From NCBI GenBank assembly GCA_001414345.1, contig LLCB01000144.1, positions 62,001 to 126,000 on the forward strand: a stretch of 64,000 bases of DNA. The letters run 5' to 3'. Origin of the DNA: Hymenoscyphus infarciens (lineage: Eukaryota; Ascomycota; Leotiomycetes; Helotiales; Helotiaceae). Made by a program: the position numbers and the translations under genes. Every line of letters begins with the position of its first letter. Position 1 is the stretch's first letter. Positions 58,426 to 64,000 of the stretch are shown here, in pieces. The notes below the pieces were generated by a model. It was not told the origin of the DNA, did not search any database, and was given only the letters and a program-made list of their open reading frames with translations.

Positions 58426-59715
58426 TGTGGATAATGCTTGAAGTCGTAATATTGAACTTGAACTTTCAAGAATTATTAGGCTGGCCCTTCAACCTTAAAT
58501 CCCGAAACCAGTCTCCCCGACTAAGGATATTGCAGTGATGCATAGGCGGAGCTTCGAATTTCCAAGGCTTACTGTATGGGTATGATTCTCCTCACCGTCA
58601 TAAATTACCACCAATGGTATCGCTCTGCCATTACCCGAAAAGAGTTTCCCCGCCTCTATCCCACTTACACTTCCTTCTATGAAAGATGTGCACAGCGAAA
58701 ATTAATGCTTCTTTTTTCTTGATCATACAATCTGATAATGTAAGTCTTATAAGAATCATCTTCAACGCGAGAAACTGATAGGTAAAAAGGCCCGGAAAGA
58801 AAGACCTGTATGCTTCTCTCGAATCGGTTGTTCCCTAGCGCGGAAAGAGTCTGCACGGCGAAGTACCAGTGAAGCTGCGGATTTCAATTGATCTTCAGGC
58901 CCTGAATTTTTAGAAGCGGATAACCCCTCTGTGTACTCACCTAGATGAAGCACTTGTATTTCAAAGTCCATTGGATCAAACAATTAGAAGAAAGCAAAGA
59001 AGAATGGCTTCCAAAAAGAGCCCTAAACTCGTGCGTCTGGAGTTTTTTAGGGTTGCTACCGAGGTCATGCCCACTTCGTACATCGTGGGTTAGCCTGGGG
59101 CATTTGTTTAGGGACCACGCCACGCCCCGAGAGCGGACCTTCATCGTATCTTGCTATCGTCGCAAGAATTGATCATGCTGGTGACGGCGACAACAATGGA
59201 TTCCGATATTGTACAAATAGACAAAGGTTTGTTGAAGAGGCATACCACTTATTTACCTATTGAATTGCCTAGCCCGGGAATCTCAGAGATGTGAAGGGAG
59301 TGCGACGATGATCTACCTGGGACGATACGTCCTCTGGTGTATGGCAGATGTGGTTGGAAATGCGATGCTGATTACGGACTTCCTCTGTGTTCGGGAGGAT
59401 GGCATCGAAGAATGAGTTTCGCTGAATACTGAATGTATAGTATCAGCACGGCGGGAGTATGACTTGCGATTCTGTTGGGAGAATGGGAGACCAGCGCCAA
59501 GACACGAAGTGGCCCCCACCAGACTTTTGAGGGGAGGCGGGAAGCAAGAATCATTTCATTATCTCAACTTGGTCTGTTGAAGCAATTTAACCTTGAACTC
59601 GGGGGAAAGAAAGCTTCATAAAGAATTTGATTTTCCCAGAGAGGCCACTTTATCTATCATAACCACGAAAACAGAACACCACCGACCACCATTAAAGCAC
59701 ATAGAAAGCCGACCA
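58426..59715. other. Intergenic, no gene seen
   Basis: Includes the esterase promoter. ORFs at 58762-58983, 58941-59144 and 59313-59519 are short with no family features. Confidence 0.35.
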
Positions 59716-60864
59716 TTAAATCCTCTCCAAAACAGCTCTCAAAGTTCTAGCCTTAGCGATCTTCGCCTTTCCATCACTCCCAACCACAAACAAAAACTCG
59801 TCCGTGGCAATACCGCCATACATAGGCGAGTCCGCAGGAGCCCAGCTCCCACAACTCCAAAACTCGAATTACTAACCACCACAGCTTTATTCTCAAAAAC
59901 AGCTCTGAAATCCTGTTGCTTATCTCCATACGAGCCCGGGACTGAGTTTTCTAATCCGGTGGGATAGAGTGTAACGAGGACATCTGAAACGGGGATGTTA
60001 CCGAGTATCTAGGAAAAGGTGACGAACATATCCGTGCTATTGCTGATAAAAGATGTTATGCTCAGTCCGAGATTACCTGGATTTGTGGTAACAGTGAGAG
60101 AAGAATTGAGATTTGCGTTTGAGGATTTATAGGTCCCTCCGTATTTAGCGTTTACTTCTTCTCTAGCTGCTACCTCGACGGCTAGTAAGATGATGAGCTC
60201 CGAGATAGCGAGGTCGACACCGGTTAGTCGAGTGGGATCATCTACGTGAAGAGATACATATCCCATGTCCCAACCTAGAACCAGGGCAAAAGTAGTGTGG
60301 TAGGAACCGATGTCGCCTTGTTCTTGGTACACATCTATTATTTTGTTTCAAGGCGTAGGAAGTTGTAAACGTCCGATTTCCCAAGGCATGCGAACTGATA
60401 ATTGGAGTAGCGGGGTGTGGGTTACTGGTTCATCCATCGGATGTCCTTGTTTGAGCGGGCGACAGGATGGATGATGCGAGTATGGAACGAACAATTTGAG
60501 AAAGATCTCCTGAGCTGGAATATATGTCAAGTGTACTAAGAAATGTGTCAGTGGACGTCTGATTAAGCTTTCAATGTTGCGAGTTTGACGAGACAAGACA
60601 GGTCCCGACTTTGAATAACGAAATAGCTTACGAGGTGAAAGGGGCAAGATCTAAAACCCAATAGTGTCTCCAACGCTGCCGAGGGTATTACTCTACGCTC
60701 GCTGTTCTTTAGTAATACATAGCTTATTCCATTGAGCTTCGATTTGGAAACAAGCGAGTCATCGAACGACGTGTCGAAACTCTTGCCAGTAATACTCTCC
60801 AGCACGTATCCCAATATTGGAAAGCAAAATTACTATATATTGGCGTGTTCGAGGCTAGATAACG
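59716..60864 (-). pseudogene. Beta-lactamase-related serine hydrolase, decayed
   Basis: Pieces of the family can be followed in order on the minus strand: NTPIYSNFAFQ, then, one base out of frame, ILGYVLESITGKSFD and RRVIPSAALETLLGF; a stretch with PVTHTPLLQLSVRMPWEIGR; YQEQGDIGSYHTTFALVLGW; VNAKYGGTYKSSNANLNSS; ISNSTDMFVTFS, TAG (60008-60010 region), then ILGNIPVSDVLVTLYPTGLE; another frame change near 59885 before SWAPADSPMYGG, and VVGSDGKAKIAKARTL ending RAVLERI. The N-terminal SxxK nucleophile region is missing. Two or more frameshifts and a TAG (possible CAG to TAG) show it is dead. Intact relatives are secreted or cytosolic beta-lactamase-fold hydrolases. Confidence 0.8.
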
Positions 60865-62004
60865 TTGCTTAACTATGTTTTAGGGAAAATCTAAGGCTGG
60901 GTTAGTACTGTTCCCTCGAAAGCATAGCTAGCACAGGTATCCGCTTTCTCAGATTAAACATATCACTTTTCTCTAACAACTAATAAATATGCATAGAATA
61001 CCCAGGTACTCTTACTCTTTCTCTTTGTTCTCTCTTCGATTTCGTAAGGTAGATAGGAAATCAAATGGGGGGATCTTGCCTTTTCTGGGAGAGTCTGAAG
61101 GAAGTGCACATGTTATGTAGTCCGATGCATGCAATAGTGGAAGCCCAAGCGTAGCCAGAGTACTCGGTTGCGAAGCTCCAAATAAATCGCTAATTTCCTT
61201 TACTTCAAAACAAACGTGGTGGAGCCAGTCAGACAACAGTACAGAATAATCGTGGGCGTCCAAAGCAAAGTAGGTAATATAGAAAATAGTAGAAAGTACA
61301 TGTGCAACGTGGTATAGAATTATATTGTACTCGGACAGTTTCTGCGATGAGCCAGGATCAGAGTAGGCATCGAAATGAGTATTTTTACAGACAGTATTCT
61401 GGTATGGCTGTAGAGATGCTATTCCTTCGAAGAGCCTCAAACGCAAAAGCCTCGTTAGATACTTGGCTGAGCAACCCGTATGTAATATCCATCAACTCCG
61501 AGAACCAAGTCTTGCTGAGTAGAAGAAAAATAAAAATGAGGGAGTTGGTGGGGTTTTAGCGGCTCTTCTCGCCCTATTTAGGCAGCCTCCGCGGGCCCTG
61601 ACACTAGGGTTAACCTATGGGACCCTCCTTCGCAATCGTCGCAATGTTCACTTCACCCCTTCATCACTTCACCACTTCATCAGCCCGCGCCCGATCCACG
61701 TCTAATCCTGCCTTCATCTCAAGTATCACCTCGCGAGCCGATTTTCGAAGTTCTCTTCACAATATCCAGACCACTTTGGCTCACTTCTCTTCTCCCGCGC
61801 CAGAGAAGAGATGTGCTTAAAATCCCGGCTCTCATAAGTGACGATACATCGAGGAGATGCAGGTGGAGAGGGGAATAACAACGCACAGCGAGAGAGGGAT
61901 CCCGCAATTAGTTTTGTGGCTCACTTTCTGCTTGTCCGGTGCACAAGTCGTCTCTACACGTGCAGGGGCTCTAGTGGACCTGATGCTGATTTTTTCTATT
62001 GTTA
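60865..62004. other. Intergenic
   Basis: Apart from the uncertain ORF at 61012-61446, nothing is recognised. The segment 61560-61840 is C-rich with many short ORFs in both directions. Confidence 0.35.
61012..61446 (-). CDS. Unrecognised ORF
   Basis: 144 codons (MRLRLFEGIASL ... NRRENKEKE). The middle is hydrophobic and helical (ILYHVAHVLSTIFYITYF, DYSVLLSDWLHHVCFEVKEI), slightly like the C-terminal helical repeats of fungal transcription factors. The similarity is too weak to name a family. No upstream DNA-binding exon was found, so it may be a fragment. Confidence 0.3.
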   Translation of the reverse strand: MRLRLFEGIASLQPYQNTVCKNTHFDAYSDPGSSQKLSEYNIILYHVAHVLSTIFYITYFALDAHDYSVLLSDWLHHVCFEVKEISDLFGASQPSTLATLGLPLLHASDYITCALPSDSPRKGKIPPFDFLSTLRNRRENKEKE

Positions 62005-63320
62005 TTATGGAAAGTCAACTCGGGTTTGTGCCTCGTCCTCCCCTCCTTTTTCAGTTGATGCTACCTTGGTAGACCTGGAAAGACCATCATTTATATCTTC
62101 GTTTTTTATCCAGACATCGACTTGTTTTCGTATGCTATTCTCTGGGTCAGGCGTCAACTCAATTGTTTCTCTCAACCTCGATGTCACTACTCCCTTGTAA
62201 CTGGGCTCTTGAGTCTCAGTCTTTTGAAGCTCTTCGTCTACTATCGTTGGTCGACGTGTGACGGCAATTTGTTGCGCTCGTTGGTGCTTCTTTGGGATGG
62301 GAGGGCCACCAAATATTCTAGGGAAGTAGCAGCGGCAGAATGCAAGATGCGCTGGACCACAAGATATGAAAACTGCTAGTTGCAATTCAACTGTGTAAAG
62401 TATGATTGGGGTAATAGTTTCCCCTACATGGTTGTTAGCTTTCGTTTCTATAATTAAGTTTCTGGGACGCTTACAGAAGAAATCAGGCGAAGAGGCTATA
62501 TCCCCGATAGATACGATTCTATAGATGCTGATAACTATCAACCTATTCTTATTTAGCATAGTTTTTCTTTTCGTGCAATCAGATCTCTCACATCATTCCT
62601 ATCCCCATCAGACTACATAGGGCAATCCTTTGTCTCGTTGGGAGATGAAGGTTCCATAGCCCACGGATTGGGACAATGTATATCAAAATTTCGCTGAATA
62701 TATGAATTGCGGCGTTCGCAACGTAAAAGGTGGTCAGTTGTATGCAATGTCCGGTCTTGACATCCCATATACCGGCTAGAGGACTGCACTGAAAAAGTGA
62801 GACAAATATACCTGCTAACCCGGCGGTACCTGAGAAAACCATCAAAACAATGACGAGATTTCGAAATTTCCGGCAAGAACTCAGGGTATGTCAGTCAACA
62901 ATCCTACCAAAGGGTAAAGCCAACTGACCTCAGGCGAAGGTAAAATGCTAATAAGGATACTTTTACCAGAGTTGCAGAGCAATGATAACTTAACATTGCA
63001 AGCCAGAGTAGGATTCTTATGGCTTTTCCTTCTTGCAGTGGGATTGTGTCCATATGTCTGCCTAGTCCATATGTTGAGGCTGTTCATATATTAGCGGCAA
63101 GTATCCATGTACGGAATAGTGGAAAAAAACCTGTGATAACGACAACTACCTGGATAACTGCGAAGAACTCCCCAAAAAGTATCAGTATATCGTCCGCTCC
63201 GATACATTTGATTATTACGGCTCTAGTATATACTCGGACACCGACGCTGATGATCGCCAACCCACCAAAAACGCTTGCAACTGCTACCAGTTCATGGGAT
63301 TTGTCGGACGAGGAGAACAT
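62005..63320 (-). CDS. PTH11-like seven-TM protein (fungal rhodopsin-domain family)
   Basis: Five exons (63320-63131, 63079-62929, 62879-62592, 62542-62475, 62390-62005; introns 51, 49, 49 and 84 bp) give 360 aa. Membrane blocks: AVASVFGGLAIISVGVRVYT, then DDILILFGEFFAVIQVVVVI, TYGLGRHMD (conserved G-x-G-x-H), WLAMLSYHCSATLVKVSLLA-FYLRL, RNLVIVLMVFSGTAGLAGIF, FQCSPLAGIWD (conserved Q-C-x-P-x-x-x-x-W), YVANAAIHIFSEILIYIVPI, LPTRQRIAL, and after the last intron LAVFISCGPAHLAF with RCYFPRIFGG. The tail is polar. PTH11-like proteins are plasma-membrane receptors, some sensing host surfaces. This one has no N-terminal CFEM domain. Exon 4 (68 nt) uses the acceptor at 62543, because the AG 8 bp downstream breaks the frame. 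Confidence 0.84.
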
Positions 63321-63878
63321 TGGGTGTAGTTTTCGGATTTCGATACGAGCTACAACGGATCTTCTCTCGAGTTGTGGAGAGAAGTTCTCAGCACTTCAGC
63401 GAGATTTAGGTCTACGCTTTGATGCTGTTGCAGCTATGGCATATGTAACACTACGTGACTACGTTTTCGGGTTGGAACTGGTGGCGGTGGCTGAATTGAG
63501 TTTAAATGAACTACCGTGCTTGGTTCGATCGTTTGTTCGCACCGGGATTTATAAAGTTTGTTTCAGTGTCACTACTCAAACCTTGTAATGACTTATTCAC
63601 GAGAATTATTTATGCTGATGTTTACTCGATCAGGGACCCACACTTTTAAGTGTAATAACCAGTTCGTTCTTACCCCAGAAGAGAATGGTTGTCAGTGGTA
63701 AATACGCAAAACAGCATTCAGCATAGCGTCACTTGAAACAAGACATACGCGAAACTAACAAGGGACCCAACTAATAAACACTTTACGACAAACTCACTCG
63801 ATATTTTCTAAATCTCAAATGATATAACTCCGTAACGCCCTCTTTTATACACAAACTGATCCGCCTCGAGCCATTCGA
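63321..63878. other. Intergenic between the PTH11-like gene and the right-edge gene
   Basis: About 560 bp. It holds the promoter of the PTH11-like gene and the 3' UTR of the partial gene. The plus ORF 63019-63588 is antisense to the PTH11 first exons and not a gene. Confidence 0.35.
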
Positions 63879-64000
63879 TCATTCGGCTGCGGCAACCTTC
63901 TTCTTGACGACCATCTTCTTAACTATAGGAGCCGATTCGCCATCAACTGCCGCCGCTTTCTTCGCAATCTTCTTTTTCACTACCGGGGCATCTCTATCCC
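63879..64000 (-). CDS. C-terminal end of a Lys/Ala-rich protein, cut by the window edge
   Basis: The minus strand reads DRDAPVVKKKIAKKAAAV, then DGESAPIVKKMVVKKKVAAAE and TGA (63879-63881). Two imperfect copies of an AP-V-VKKK unit and a high Lys/Ala content suggest a nuclear or nucleolar protein with a basic tail, but the domain is outside the window. The name cannot be given. Confidence 0.6.
   Translation of the reverse strand, partial: DRDAPVVKKKIAKKAAAVDGESAPIVKKMVVKKKVAAAE

Noticed and set aside
62122..62379. Plus-strand ORFs 61838-62379 over the last PTH11 exon
   Set aside because: Antisense shadows; the minus frame joins four upstream exons with conserved membrane motifs.
62521..62542. 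Acceptor AG at 62535 for exon 4 of the PTH11-like gene
   Set aside because: It puts the exon in a frame with an early stop; the AG at 62543 keeps the family frame.
1..64000. CRISPR array, rRNA operon, bacterial-type operons or phage modules
   Set aside because: Introns, RIP and gene families are fungal; no regularly spaced identical repeats with unique spacers and no rRNA sequence were seen.

Overview
The window is nuclear DNA of a filamentous ascomycete. Genes are short, with 48-150 bp introns on both strands and weak GT..AG signals, and the protein families (Dur3 urea symporter, PTH11-like rhodopsin-domain protein, PRISE-like reductase, LicD protein, type-B esterase) are typical of Pezizomycotina. 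AT-rich blocks in which CAA/CAG codons have become TAA/TAG are the mark of repeat-induced point mutation (RIP). Helotiales (the Botrytis/Sclerotinia group) fits the gene style, but that placement is inference.

Layout. 1-18.1 kb is a RIP-degraded retrotransposon nest. A Ty3/gypsy element (249-14112, 191-bp LTRs) is split inside its RNase H region by a second, opposite-strand gypsy element (3728-11784, 478-bp LTRs, TSD ACTAC). A truncated third copy of the inner family lies at about 15846-17879 in the other orientation. Normal gene-bearing sequence starts near 18.1 kb.

18.7-37.3 kb is gene-bearing: an EXPERA-like membrane protein (-), a SprT-like zinc metalloprotease pseudogene (-), a CinA/PncC-like amidase (-), an unrecognised hydrophilic protein (+), a zinc-ribbon protein (+), the urea transporter Dur3 (+), a PRISE-like reductase broken by an in-frame TAA (+) and a membrane fatty-acid desaturase (+). 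A palindromic foldback MITE sits at 19.94-20.16 kb.

37.3-45.6 kb holds two divergently oriented, distantly related short proteins (37348-37965 minus and 45060-45641 plus). They flank a 7-kb AT-rich island containing a TIR element with an 8-bp minisatellite (41.08-41.86 kb) and a hAT-type non-autonomous element with a perfect 8-bp target duplication (43655-44370).

45.6-64 kb holds a LicD-family secretory protein (-), a purine/cytosine permease (+), a cluster of six 27-bp near-palindromes in a convergent intergenic region (54.35-54.96 kb), a secreted beta-propeller protein (-), a secreted type-B carboxylesterase (-), a beta-lactamase-related pseudogene (-), a PTH11-like seven-TM protein (-), and the lysine/alanine-rich C-terminus of a gene running off the right edge (-).

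Several genes serve nutrient use: Dur3 for urea, the permease for nucleobases, and the esterase and beta-propeller proteins outside the cell. There is no obvious biosynthetic cluster. The most unusual items are the 27-bp palindrome array, the paralogue pair around the island, the 1.6-kb post-integrase module shared by two copies of the inner retroelement, and three genes each broken by a TAA or TAG that could come from a single C-to-T change. Exon structures were built by eye from reading frames, splice signals and family resemblance. All joined frames sum to multiples of three.
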